Assembly (NCBI RefSeq): GCF_963678635.1
Contig: NC_087066.1
Location: 43,318,073-43,382,072 of the forward strand
Direction: 5' to 3'
Length of the DNA: 64,000 nucleotides
DNA from: Symsagittifera roscoffensis
Taxonomy: Eukaryota; Xenacoelomorpha; Acoela; Convolutidae
Shown: piece after piece, positions 30,101 through 39,969 of the stretch
Position numbering within the stretch: position 1 is the first letter of the stretch
Layout: each line of letters opens with the position of its first letter
The notes under the pieces: model-generated
Databases searched by the model: none
Seen by the model: only the letters and a program-made list of their open reading frames with translations
What the model was told of the DNA's origin: nothing
Program-made: the position numbers and the translations under genes

Positions 30101-32306
30101 TGGAGCTGTGTCTCGTATGATTCCCTTTCCTGGTCTTTGACCTGTTGCAGTTCAAATAACCTCTTAGTCAGTTCCTGCAGCTCCGCACTCTTCTGCTGCA
30201 GCCTCTGGGCTAAATAGAAGTGAATGTCATCCTTCTCCACTCCCAACTGCTCCAGTCTCGTCACTTTTTCCCCGTTGTTCACTTCCAGAAGGTCACATGT
30301 TCTCTGATATTCAGCCGTCTGACGCTCAAGGTCAGATACCTACAAAATTGACTATTGTTAACTTACAACTTGATGGTAGACCTGAATTAATCAACCGCTG
30401 GGGGCTATTCCGATCCGCGAAGGACCGACCGCTTTGAGGTCGGGGACTTATAATCCAACCATTGCGACTCAAATTAGTCATTTTGCGATTTTGCGCGACC
30501 AAATGTTTGCGCGACTTTGATCGACCCAAAAGCAAGCATTTTGCTAATTCTTTTTAAGACAAAAGTAGGTATTTCTAGACTGTCGCGACCAATCTCGAGA
30601 CCTTCGAACATTTTTGCGACATATTTTGAATATCAAATACAAATTAGGCTAATTAAGTTTTTTGCAATAAGATTCATTTCAAAAATAAGCAATAATCTGC
30701 AAAAAAAAATTCGCTAAATTTGCTAAAATCTGCTAAAATTAGCAATATTTTACTATAATTCCCAACCAATCATTGCTTTTCAAACTGTCCAATTTTATAG
30801 CTTTTTTTATTTTTTGAATACTGATTTCTGATTGGCTGGCGATTTTTTTGCCCATTCGGCTTTTCTCTCATGGAAATTCCACCCTGAGGGGTTACAAGGT
30901 TAAGTACGAAGACCAAATAAGTTTCTCATGGCTTGGTTATTGTCCGCATGCCATTTTTCAGAACAATCGGACGATGGAGATAATATTTTTACTTGTAAAA
31001 ATTCGCAGGGAGGGGGTAGGAAAGAGTCGCAATCGATTAATTTATAGCCTAGTACTAAAAGTCTTTCTATAACCTATCAGGCAAATTCAAAAATTAAACG
31101 GCTCTTTTCCAGTTTCCCCCGCCCCTTTCAAAATACCGAGTTTTATGTTTGTTTTACGTGTTATTACGGCTAAATGCGTGATGTTACGCTGTAGACTTAA
31201 AATAGAGAAAGATAGGTAGAGTGAAAGAGTTAAAAATGCTAAAAGTAAGCAAATGACATGACTAACCTGTGCCTACATCGAAATGTAATTTGATAAGATT
31301 ACCTTCCGATACAACTTTTTTAAGGAATGTAAAACATCAAAACTTTTTGATACCAGCTTTCTGAAAAAAAAATACTCCTGCAGTTTTTCTCGACCCTGAG
31401 TCATTTTCTGAAACTTTTTTTTGAAATCTGAACTATGACTGAAAACTTGGTGATACCAGCGTTCTAAAATTGAAATACTCAAACCAGTTTCTCTTGAGAT
31501 CGAGTATTTTTTTTTTGATCGAATCACATTAGAAATCGTTTTAAATTGCATTTTGGAAACCGTACTTTAGCAGAAATTAAAGGAGGTACTGGTTAAAAGA
31601 ATAATTTTTAGAAAAATATACATAATGTGGCTCTTTCCCCCCACCTGCAATTTTTTACATGTAAATTTGTTGACCACATTGTCCGATTGCTATGAAATAT
31701 TACATATAGTCTAATAAGGCCACGACAAACATATTTGGTCTTCATACTCAACGTCGTAAAATCACTCGTTACACTAATATATTGAAGGTCGTGTGAGGTG
31801 GGGGGAAAAAGGAAAAAGAGCCCATAATGTAAGTTTGTGTGCAAACTTTGTCTCTATATTCTTTTGGGCTCTTTTTCATTCCCCCCCCCCCACCTCACTC
31901 AAACATGAATTTTATGGTCTAACGAGCGGTCTTACAAGGTTAATTATGGAGACCAAATATGTTTGTCATGGCCTAATTAGTCTACATGCCAATTTTCATG
32001 ACAATTGGATAAAGTGAAAGGAAACTTCAAATATAAAAATTTGCAGGTGGGGGGGAAAAGGAAAAAGAGCCTTCTTTTGAGGTAAATTATCTGAGATGTT
32101 TTTGGCTTGGAAAGGTAAAAAAATATCTTCATTTTTGAGTGCAAAAGTGGACTTGCCTGTTTCATCCAGAACTCCTTGCTGTTCACGTCCAGCTCCTTGT
32201 CCTTGTTATGGTCGCTGATGGCACTGCGGATACTCTTGGCACTGGCCTTCCCACTTTTCTTCCCCTTCCCCCCTCCTTTTTTACCCCCTCCCTTCTTCTT
32301 ACCCAT
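20798..32306 (-). CDS. CFAP157-like cilia/flagella protein, complete, 8 exons
   Basis: CDS is complement(join(20798..21129, 21576..21833, 23694..23912, 28347..28507, 29112..29287, 29571..29734, 30093..30339, 32157..32306)), 1,707 bp, about 568 residues; human CFAP157 is about 520. Every junction keeps phase. The protein starts with a Lys/Gly-rich basic segment (about residues 1-25), then long coiled coil over exons 2-6. Exon 4 carries VVDKDRLRKE (near 197), VSNLATEFRKV and NKRALKEN, which match the CFAP157 core as I know it. Exon 6 ends KLEALLLD, also family-like. The C-terminal 200 residues are Ser/Pro-rich and probably disordered. CFAP157 is known as a basal-body/axoneme protein of motile cilia and sperm flagella. 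The first donor is GC. The exact exon 5 donor is the least certain point. Confidence 0.88.
21576..21833 (-). CDS. CFAP157 exon 7
   Basis: Acceptor TTTTTGTCAG, then TAKAIKLSLPPDPSKRE. Acidic/Ser-rich stretch, then REVLIHHLMRIL. Donor ACTA|GTCAGT, phase 1, chosen because it keeps the frame into exon 8. Confidence 0.78.
22140..22550. mobile_element. Word-array foldback element A (TTAGGCGAA), 9-bp target duplication
   Basis: A 411-bp element in CFAP157 intron 6. The left end has TTAGGC at 22153, 22169 and 22194. The right end has its complement GCCTAA at 22493, 22518 and 22534. Spacing from the tip inward is 16 then 25 at both ends. It is flanked by perfect CTTCTAATC repeats (22131-22139 and 22551-22559). 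Tips are G-rich (GGGGCTGTG and, inverted, TGGCGGCT). The 9-bp duplication fits Mutator-like elements. No transposase is encoded; the 110-codon minus ORF inside is not recognisable. Confidence 0.85.
23033..23156 (+). repeat. 29-30 bp tandem array of a 12-bp palindrome
   Basis: GGAGGTTATCTTGCAAGAT recurs at 23033, 23062, 23091 and, diverged, 23121. Each unit holds one or two ATCTTGCAAGAT, a perfect palindrome. The last copy reads out as ATCTTGCAAGATAACC, the reverse complement of the unit start. Confidence 0.85.
23612..23680 (+). mobile_element. SINE tail fragment
   Basis: Carries GAAGAGCTGAAACC then TTTCCCTTGTGGATAAAT and AGTCTTAA, the conserved SINE body. It stops within 15 bases of CFAP157 exon 6. 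A matching head (CTCCGCCTCTCAATC then CGGATGCTCGAAACC) lies separately at about 24040-24145. Confidence 0.65.
23694..23912 (-). CDS. CFAP157 exon 6
   Basis: Acceptor GTTTCAG, then MEGLVQEYEAQSKELEL. Dense coiled coil to RTRRKLEALLL, donor CTCG|GTACGA, phase 1. The intron before it is 4.4 kb and full of transposon remains. Confidence 0.87.
24165..25210. repeat. Broken hAT MITE fragments in CFAP157 intron 5
   Basis: 24165-24320 has GGTCGGTGAAAATGGATGTC and a GGCGCCGATGTATACTA block. 24890-25210 is an inverted copy with TTTCGGCTGACCGACC, AAAGGCACCTTTGGCGTC and AATTTTGT/GCGGCGCACA-type remains. Ends are lost. AT-rich filler lies between them. Confidence 0.6.
26102..27170 (+). pseudogene. Gag relic of the Ty3 element
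   Basis: An ATG at 26102 opens MAQPAVQNN and soon VVEPPTEWEIRNQQ, the PPTEW segment near the N-terminus of many metazoan Ty3 Gag proteins. Frame is lost after 26404. A damaged zinc knuckle (CFKCGNPFGHGHQQQF, the last Cys replaced) is read at about 27040-27085. No pol was found before the right LTR remnant, so the element is internally deleted. Confidence 0.65.
27291..27755. mobile_element. Word-array foldback element B (TTAGACGA), inserted in an LTR
   Basis: The left words are at 27304 (TTAGAA), 27320 (TTAGAC) and 27345 (GTAGAC). The right words are at 27696 (GTCTAA), 27721 (GTCTAA) and 27737 (GTCTTA). Spacing from the tip inward is again 16 then 25 at both ends, identical to element A. Tips are GGGG and CCCCC. 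The word is close to that of element A (TTAGRCGA), so A and B are probably related. No ORF of note. Confidence 0.82.
28347..28507 (-). CDS. CFAP157 exon 5
   Basis: Acceptor GGTATAG, completing Arg, then YSERTVALIEENDAYKYR to QQIRVMLDK. The chosen donor is AAGA|GTAAAG at 28346. A GC donor (AAAG|GCAAGC) six bases downstream has the same phase and would add two residues. Confidence 0.82.
29112..29287 (-). CDS. CFAP157 exon 4 (most conserved segment)
   Basis: Acceptor CTTCTAG, then VIYELERQMVVDKDRLRKE, the family signature. Ends NKSLQ plus two bases before GTCAGT. Confidence 0.9.
29571..29734 (-). CDS. CFAP157 exon 3
   Basis: Acceptor TTCATTCAG, completes a Glu codon, then TEYHETKVVLSAEGENL to QEQQK. 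Donor AAG|GTATAT, phase 0. Confidence 0.88.
30093..30339 (-). CDS. CFAP157 exon 2
   Basis: Acceptor TTTTGTAG, then VSDLERQTAEYQR. Heptad-rich coiled coil to QLQSLG. Donor CTAG|GTAACT, phase 1. Confidence 0.88.
30404..30560 (-). repeat. Second, shorter copy of the TCGC word array
   Basis: On the minus strand it reads GGTCGCGCAAAATCGCAAAA, then GAGTCGCAATGGTTGGATT, then ATAAGTCCCCGACCTCAA. This matches the end of the 9268-9545 array but has far fewer units. It lies in CFAP157 intron 1, just upstream of exon 2. Confidence 0.7.
30860..32074. mobile_element. MITE family with GGCTCTTTTTCC ends, three copies
   Basis: Copies at about 31628-31830 (inverted) and 31866-32074 (direct) face each other. 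Their ends read GGCTCTTTTTC followed by a C-run and CCACCTCACT. Shared interior blocks include TACAAGGTTAATTATGGAGA, CCAAATATGTTTGTCATGGC and CAATTGGA. A third, degraded copy is at 30860-31025. A fragment is at 33455-33520. The first three lie in CFAP157 intron 1. Confidence 0.75.
32157..32306 (-). CDS. CFAP157 exon 1
   Basis: The ATG at 32306 begins MGKKKGGGKKGGG; the exon has 50 codons and ends FWMKQ at phase 0. The donor reads CAG|GCAAGT, a GC-AG intron with otherwise perfect consensus. An upstream in-frame GTG is not a eukaryotic start. Confidence 0.8.
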
Positions 32307-35300
32307 ATCTCCCACCACACGTCAATTAATATAGTTATAATCAGGTATAATCACTGAAGAATAACTAAGATATAAATGGCCACTGATCGGAATGGCAAGT
32401 CTATGACTTTCCGCTTCAATTTGAATAGTTAGTCTAAATCGATTCTATTTCTATTTTCTATCCGTTTTGGCCATTCAAATGTGACTTAAATTTATGTGTT
32501 ATCAGAAACATGTACATTGTATAGTCTTCAATAACTAACAGTGAGCGACTAAAAAGTGTATGGATATTTTGATTGAGAAAATATCTTTCAAAAACGCACG
32601 TGCATGCGTTTAGATTTGTGAAACAGGTGAATTTATTCTACTTTTTGGTTTGATGATACAGTCCATGATCAAAAAAAGATATGCTCAAACGCAGGCAAAT
32701 TAATATTTTTCTCGGGTTACCTTTCTTACGGTTTTTTGTCCGGACTTGGAAAATTGCATCAGCGTATGCCTGTCTGCGACAAAGCCACTATTTTCACGTT
32801 TTATTTTGTCAGATTTTGCTGACTTAATCACGCTGACATTTTAATCAAAATTTAAGGCTCTTTTACCACCCCCATTGACGGATCAATTGAGCAATCTCAA
32901 ACCCCCCCCCCCCCCCTCCCCTCCCGTAATAACCAATTGAGCCTTTTTTGCAAGTTTTTTTTTGCAAATTTTTGTTTGGGCGACCATTGCCTCATCGAGG
33001 TATGCGACTTACCAGAGTTGATGCTCAAGCCTTCTATCTGAATATCAAACACTGCTCTCGGCAGCATCCTAATATTGTAAGCAATACATTTCTCCTCCTT
33101 TGAGGACAGAAAAATGTCGCTTCATATGCCTCAGTTTATTGATTCTTTTTTACTCTGATTGTAATTTTCGAGCTTTGAAAATTTGGCGATCCGCATTCAT
33201 TTGGGAATCTGTTTTATGATTTCATATCATTCAAACTATTTTCAAGTGGTATACACATGTCTCAAGTACCTATTGAGCTTTATCCCACCAAGCGAGAATG
33301 GGGGAGATTGCTCAATCGATCCCCATTGACTTTTAAACTTGAAACACTATTTTGACGCTGTCACAACGCAATGGCACTTCTAATGGTGAAGAAGCTAACT
33401 ATTGAGAACATATTTTACATCCATACATCGTAACATCACAGTGCTTTTTTTCCTTTCGAGTTTATAGACCATAAAATTCATGTTTGAGTGAGGTGAGGGG
33501 GGAAGGAAAAAGAGCCCATCACAGATTTAGCAATTTCAACGCGCAAAGCAACTATTAAAAAAGAATATCTGAAATCTGGAGGAAAGCGGGTAAGATCCGA
33601 ATCTAGAACATCAATAGTCAATTAGCATTTAGAAAATTAGAAACCCGTAATTTAGTAAAAATCAAGAGAAAAAATTGAAAAAGAGTCGAGTGGCTCTTCT
33701 CTGCTCCTCTCACATTTGAATTTCATATTTAAAAAAAAAATTAATTTAATGTGGTTGGTAACTCTTTTAATTTAATTTTAATTTTAAACTGCTTATTAAT
33801 TTAATGTGGAGCAAGTCAACGCTTTCTTCCACGGGCGTAGTGAACAAACTATCGAACAACAGTGTTCTAAACACAATTTTTCAGCAAACTTTATAACAAA
33901 AATTCACGCATTTAGCCGTAAAACCATGAGCAAGTACATGAAATTATGAAAAGTTACATTGTTGACCGAAATTAAACAAGACTGCTCATATATCAGGATA
34001 AAGCCCTGAATGTTTCAACTGCCCCTTAGCTGATCCCGAAAAGTTTCGCCGAAAAAACTTTTTGATCAACTTCAATTTTTGAACGGCCAATATCAGATTT
34101 CCAGTGCTAAAATTAGGGTCAACTTAAAACGGCCAATTAATTTGCCTCAATTCAGTTTGGACCAATTTTGAGTGCGAAAAAATTTGCTTTATTAATTCGG
34201 GCGTTGAAATTATTAATTAATAACCAAGCACTTCCAAGAGCATATAAATTTGTGACAAGCATACTCGCGTGTCAATCCGAAGATTTCTAGATCGATACCT
34301 ATACGCAGTCAACGTATACAAAACTGTTCTGAATAAAAACAATCCACCCCAAACATAAATTTTCTTCACTTTCTCCGAAAGTCAGAACCAAAAGGTCCCG
34401 AGTCTATGAAGGTTGAGATAACGTTTCCTGCGTACTTAAAAACTCGAAAAGTTCTTAAGCTTTTAACTTTTTGATCTGGTGCACTTCAACTAATTTTCCA
34501 TAACTTCTTTTGCCAAGTAAAAATTCCATAAAAAAGTTCCAATTATGCGCTGACTACTTGATGGCTTTGATTGATTGTATTTTAATTAAAGTGTTTAATA
34601 GAACTTGAGTCATATTTTTTGTTATGCTTGATAAAGTGCGAATGAATATTTTTGAATAATCGTTATATGAACAGGAAAAGTAGTTGCTTTTTGCAAAGAA
34701 CAAAGTTTTTAATTAAAAAATTACAAACAAACCTATGAACAAAACCAAAAACTTTATAAGTACTGAAATTTTGACTCAATTTTTTTGTTATAATTGACCA
34801 AAGTTTCGTTGTTTTGACCAAAAATACATGGCCAAAAACTCAATCTGATGTTTTAATCCGTTTAAAACAGTTTTTCTCGAAACTCAAAAATTTTGCTGCT
34901 GAAAAGGTTTGAGTGAAATTCATAACTGAATTAGTTCTAAAGTAGTACTACGCTCAATTTCATACAGATTTTTTTGGTGGTTTTCTGATTTGCCGTATAA
35001 AAAACAATGGCTATTGTTTTTTTGTTGCAAAGGTTTTTAAAATCAGTCGTCATTAAGAGATAACATTTCAATCCAATATGTCAGCCTATTTTGGAAGAAA
35101 TTAGCTGCAATATTCGAAAACTAGGAAACTGTAATTCATCATCGTTTGCGTGGAGCAAGCAAATTTAAAAAAACTAAACTTAATTGGTAGTTTCTATAAT
35201 GATATGGCGAAGATCCTAGGAGGCAAAAGGTGTAACTACGTTGATAAAAATCTCCACTAAATCCTGCTCCACTTTTATACCATAATGACTAGATGAGTGA

Positions 35301-36639
35301 GTCTTTTACTGGGATCAACTTTCTGAATTGTGCTGAGAATCCATAAAAACTGGCTCAGAAACTATTTTTATCATTAGCATTCTAGTATTTTTTCATATCT
35401 CTGTTTAGGTAGAATTACTTGCTTTAAATTCAGATCCCAAGAATTTATTGATGCGAAAAATTTCAAGGTTTAGGAGGTCATAAAAATTCAAAACTGATGT
35501 GTTCACTCAAAAAATTGATGCAAAGTGATGTAAAACAAACAAATTTTTTCCCGTAGCAAAGAAAAATTAGAACAAGGGAAAAATCTGTATGCAGGCAACA
35601 AAAGGCTTTTTTCCTGAGCACGCGCACTTTCGTTGTGTAGTGCATTAAGGCATTGAACTTGTATTTATTAACAATCTTTACATTCAGATTTATTAGGCAA
35701 CTGATAAAAACCTGATGATGCCATCATAAGTGAAAAAACTGATGATGCCGAAAAAACTTTTCAAAGCACTTGGTTCGTAGTTTTTTTCAAAAAATCAAAA
35801 GAGAATTGATCGCCACTTAAAGCCAAGATTGTAACGTAATAAGATAACCTCAAGAAATTTGCAGTCCTTTTTTATAATAAAATTTAGTTAAAACTTGAAA
35901 ATCCTTGCACAATTTTACAATGCACAACTGAGTAAGTTCAAATCAGCGAGAGGAAATTTTTGTTGAAAACAATGAGACACCAAAACGTGTCCCCAAAGCA
36001 AGGACTTTGGAAATTTTTTCGGTGCTTGTTGATTTTAACTGGCTCTGTCAACATCATAATAAATGCATCAACTAACTGATAACGAAATCAAACAAAAACT
36101 TTTGGGAAAAAATGGTGGCAAAAAAATTATTTGAAGCTAGCAAAACTATGCTGATTTGAGCACCAAGTTTTTTTCATCGAATAACTATAATTTCAAATAA
36201 CACTTTAGATAGAAAAAAAATTAACAAACTGTTGTCACTGAAAACTTTTTGATGTGTTTGATGAAGCTAAGTTGGCTGCGCCAGATAGAAACTTATTGTT
36301 TTTTTTTTACATATTATCACCCTATTACTTAGATATCAAAGATGTTTAAGCAACAAGAATCTACAAATAGTTTAATGGTAAAAAAAGTTGTTTCACCGTC
36401 GCGTGTAACTTAACCAAAAGATTTTTGTTGGAAGATGGCGCTAAATACGGTGACGAAAAAAAACAAAGCAAATGGCGTTGTGAATTACATTTGAAATCCT
36501 AGTGATGAAGATTCTTTTTTCACGGTTGGCGCTCAAACAACTGCTTCTCGTACGAGCTACGAGCAGTTATACGATGTATAGTTGGGTAAAAATATCTTAA
36601 AAAGAACTAGTTTTTGTGTCTATTAAAGTTTTGGGGCAA
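32307..36639. other. Intergenic region upstream of CFAP157
   Basis: No coding exon found. Contents: a foldback at about 32868-33335 (CCCCATTGACGGATCAATTG against its complement, with a run of about 15 C at 32904-32918). A GGCTCTTTTTCC MITE fragment is at 33455-33520. Hairpin-ended repeat scraps are at 33975-34030 and about 34370-34400. From 34500 to 36640 only AT-rich, unassigned sequence is visible. Confidence 0.5.
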
Positions 36640-36870
36640 GAAAAGCAAAAGGTGAAGTGGTGATAAAGTGATTACGTTTGTGCCACTCAACCAAAAATTC
36701 GGATGTTCGAGGCCCACCATTATCCGTGCTTAATTCTTGAATGTGAATCAGTTTTACCCAGACAATAAAAATAAACAAAAACCGCATGAAGGTCTTAGCC
36801 AAGGGCATAACAGCTCGCATGTTGGTTCTTTCCCTTGTGAATGAATCGTCTTAGTCTCAATCGCAAGGAA
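36640..36870 (+). mobile_element. SINE copy with internal insertion
   Basis: Head with GGTGAAGTGG and CGGATGTTCGAGGCCCACCA (B-box-like). About 100 bases later comes the body AACAGCTCGCATGTTGG, then TTCTTTCCCTTGTGAATGAA and TCGTCTTAG. The extra spacing relative to 9786-9925 shows an insertion or a longer variant. Confidence 0.7.
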
Positions 36871-37092
36871 AAGAAGTGAAAAAATGTTGACAACTTGGGT
36901 GATTTCATTGTGTTGGTTGAACATGCAGTATACATCCATGTAAACTGTACTAAGTAATCTAAAACTGAAGAAAAACACTTTCACCATCAAGAAGATTTTT
37001 CTTCAAGGGGAATTCTTGTGATGCATAGTTAAACGTTGAAAAAGTTCTAAAGAAGTAAGATAAATCAGAATTAAGATTTCGATTTAAAAAAT

Positions 37093-37420
37093 GACGTACT
37101 TTTGAACCCCCGTAATTTTACAAAAAAAAACCACAGGTAAAACTTTAATTAAATTTAAGCTCAAGACAACGATACTTTTTGAATGATATGAAAAAAAATT
37201 CAATAATGGCTAGTTACAAAGTCGAAATTTGTCCGAAGAAAACAAACACCCCGAGTACAAGTGTTCCGTTACTTTCGTTATGAGAGTAGGATTAATTTAA
37301 TATTATTAGCCTCAAACTCAATGGTTGTCAATATTTTAATTACTATAAGCTATTCGCGACCAGTTGAAGGGAAATTGGAACATCCAGGGTTTTGCCCTGA
37401 TACGAGCAGTCTTGTTAATA
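37093..37420. repeat. Rearranged hairpin-ended repeat
   Basis: 37093-37280 is a forward right half ending CCGTTACTTTCGTTATGAGA. 37374-37420 is an inverted left end (CCAGGGTTTTGCCCTGATAC then GAGCAGTCTTGTT). The two ends are thus joined with the middle missing. Confidence 0.65.
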
Positions 37421-37554
37421 TTTGCGTCGGGAAGTTCCACGGGCAACATATTTAGATCAACTTTGCCCGTGATGTGGTCGAATTTAAACTAGAAGCTAAG
37501 ATAGTTTTCGAAAATAGCAGCAAATTGTGTAGAAGTCAATAATGAGAACAGGTT

Positions 37555-37762
37555 TAGTATCCCTAAAATGGTGATGTCCCATTTGTACCAACGTTCATTT
37601 GTACCAAAATGAAAAAACCGGCGACCTTAAGCCGAGAACTTAAAATAGTCGGCTTAGAATTCTTTGGCCAATTGAATATTTTTGGTACTAACGCGATTGA
37701 TTTTTTATTTTGTTACAAATGGGACTGATTTATCATTTTGGTACTTGTGAATACCCACCCCC
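37555..37762. mobile_element. Word-array foldback element C (GTACCA)
   Basis: Left words GTATCC 37557, GTACCA 37585 and GTACCA 37601 (spacing 28, 16). Right complements TGGTAC 37683, TGTTAC 37711 and TGGTAC 37739 (28, 28). The outermost spacing, 28, agrees at the two ends; the inner one does not. The centre holds TAAGCCGA...TCGGCTTA. The right tip is a C run (37758-37762). About 200 bp upstream of the lipocalin gene. Confidence 0.65.
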
Positions 37763-37982
37763 TAAAATTAAAAAAAAACTGATGAACTTTGAAAAATAGC
37801 AAAACAGCCGTTTCTTTTGAGTTTTCAATTTGAGAAATTTTATCATGGAAGCCTGAAGCTTGTTGGCAAACTGAAACAATATCTAAAATCAATCGAGAAG
37901 GATAGAACTTTTAACTTGCAAATGGCAAGCAACTTTAAACAAACATCAACGCAAGTCAACTTAGATGTGGATTAATGCAATC

Positions 37983-38208
37983 ATGAACCATCTTCAGTGT
38001 CTTAGTCCAATTTTTCTTTTATTGAGTCAATTTTTCTCAATTTTGGCAATCATGGAGCCGGACCATTGCCCACATGTGCCTATTGTGTCTCTTGCAAACG
38101 GTCATTTACTCAGTGGTAGATGGTACCTTTCGTTGGTTTCAATGTTTTCAGGCAAGAGTGGAGAATCTTGCGCTTTCGTCACCATAAAAATCTCAGAGCT
38201 CCGCCATG
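37983..38208 (+). CDS. Lipocalin exon 1
   Basis: Signal peptide and GxW strand. Ends one base into a Gly codon before GTAAGT. Confidence 0.75.
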
Positions 38209-39001
38209 GTAAGTTATGACGCGAAAACAATTTTTGCATACACCTAGCCCGGTATAATAGATAATTTTTTAAGATCCGAAGTCTAGTTAAATTTTTTTTG
38301 AGTTCATTTAACGGAGCTGATGAATCTTTAAAATGTAGTAGTCGGGTCATCTTCCGCTGCAGTTATTGTTTTCATCAATTTCTCAGAAGAATTCAAATTT
38401 ATAACATTACTTTGAGTTTGTTAACCGATGAATGAAAAAAGAAACTGTCAAATTCAACTCGGTTTATTAATTTAACAATAGTAAGAACTGATATCCGAAG
38501 TTTGTTGGGTTCAAAAAATAAATATGAGTCAAAGTTTTGATCAGCGTACATTTAGGTACTGTTATCTCGCTAGATGTTACAAGCTACGACAACACCTCCT
38601 ACTCGACCACTGAAATGATGGTTCAGAAAAAAGTTCCCCTCTCTCAGTCTCCTTACGCGTCATTCGTTCTGGACTCCAACGGTAAATTTCCTTCCTATGA
38701 GCAACCCAACTTATTTATCGTGTATTTGGACCCTCACTCAACTGTCATATACTTCTGTAAACAGCTCGAAAGCGGGATGAAAAAAGACGGTGCCTGGATT
38801 TTGACAAGAGAGCAGAATCCAAGTTTGTTCACTTTAAAAAGATTGGAATGGAAAGTGAGAGATTTTGGAATCTTCCTCGAGTTTTTCCGGGTCGATCAAA
38901 GAAACTGTCCCAGATTTCTTCAGGCGAAAGAAGTGAAACTAGTACCAGTAGCAAAAACTATGTGTCCGAAAAAGACAACTTTAGAAGAAATTCTTTCATG
39001 A
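37983..39001 (+). CDS. Secreted lipocalin (ApoD-like fold), 2 exons
   Basis: CDS is join(37983..38208, 38556..39001), 223 residues. It has a hydrophobic signal peptide (about residues 1-23). LSGRWYLSL is the lipocalin GxW motif at the first strand. PNLFIVYLDPHSTVIYFC is the second conserved region. GAWILTREQNPSL supplies the Arg of the third. Five cysteines after the signal are compatible with lipocalin disulfides. Lipocalins carry small hydrophobic ligands outside the cell; the ligand is unknown. The intron is phase 1: donor ATG|GTAAGT, acceptor ACATTTAG. A start six codons upstream (37965) is also in frame, but the later Met lies directly before the hydrophobic stretch. AATAAA at 39068-39073 is a good poly(A) signal. 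Identity rests on motifs, not alignment. Confidence 0.75.
38556..39001 (+). CDS. Lipocalin exon 2
   Basis: Starts TVISLDVTSYDNT after TTTAG and runs to TGA at 38999-39001. Carries the second and third lipocalin regions. Confidence 0.78.
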
Positions 39002-39444
39002 TTCGGTTTCCTTCATACCTTATCAAGTTTTGATCTCTCACGTTCTTAGAGTAGAAATTAACTAGAAAATAAAATAGTTTCCCTGATTTATTAATTTTTG
39101 TCATTGTTAAATATGTATTTACAAATTAAATTTACATTTACTGCTCCATTTTGTATAAAGCAAGTGACCTTGGGTTTATTTCGTGTCGATGGCCGAACAG
39201 AGCCTGAAAAAACTAATATATCCCTGATGAATTCCCAGAATTTGATGAACTCCCTGATGATGAATTGCTCCTAGAGTTTGGTCACTTTTTTGATGGCATC
39301 GGCAAATCTAAAAGCATGTGTTAATTTAGTTTTGCAGCAACCATTTCAAAAGATTTTTGCGAAGCAATTATTTTTCCGACCTTTGAAAATGGGGAGGATC
39401 TTTTTAATTTAATGTGCGTATGGTGTGAATTATTTTTCAAAATC

Positions 39445-39945
39445 AGGTACCAATAATAATCATCGGAATGGGTCAAGTTATATATCATTTTAAGGCCCTT
39501 TCAGTCGTGATTCGAACGACATTAACAATTTTTTTTGAATCATCATTGCCCTGTGTTGAGAACAACTTAAATAAAAGAGTTTCATGTCGAATTCGAGCAA
39601 GTAAGACGAACGACTAACGATTGTTAAATGAAAATTTAACATTTATTGACACTTTTAGGCTCAGAAAACTCGGAAACTAAAAAAGGAAACCAGTTTTGGA
39701 AGTCTCGTTTCGTGCTTCCAGGGCAACTATTTGGCTACCGTTTTCACAATTAAAATAAATTAAAATTATTGAGCAAAAAAAACAAATAACAAAATTTTTT
39801 TCAATTATGAAGTTTTTCTGAATTTCCATAATCACAATCTCACTAAAAATGATAAAAATTTGGAGGGAAAAATATAATTGGAACATTCTGTGCTAATTTT
39901 GTGGTTGGAACATTCTGTGCTAATTGCACAGCATTCGGCTATCCT
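39445..39945 (+). repeat. Dispersed repeat ending in the CTGTGC hairpin, copy 1
   Basis: Starts near TCAGGTACCAATAATAATC, has CAGTCGTGATTCGAACGACA, and ends TTGGAACATTCTGTGCTAAT, then TTGCACAGCATTCGGCTATC. The end can fold: CTGTGC, loop, GCACAG. The terminal GGAACATTC is shared with the CAGGGC hairpin family. Confidence 0.65.
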
Positions 39946-39969
39946 AGTTTTACACATACATTTTTCCTC

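Noticed and set aside
36623-36990. Two minus ORFs
   Set aside because: They overlap a SINE copy and have no family features.
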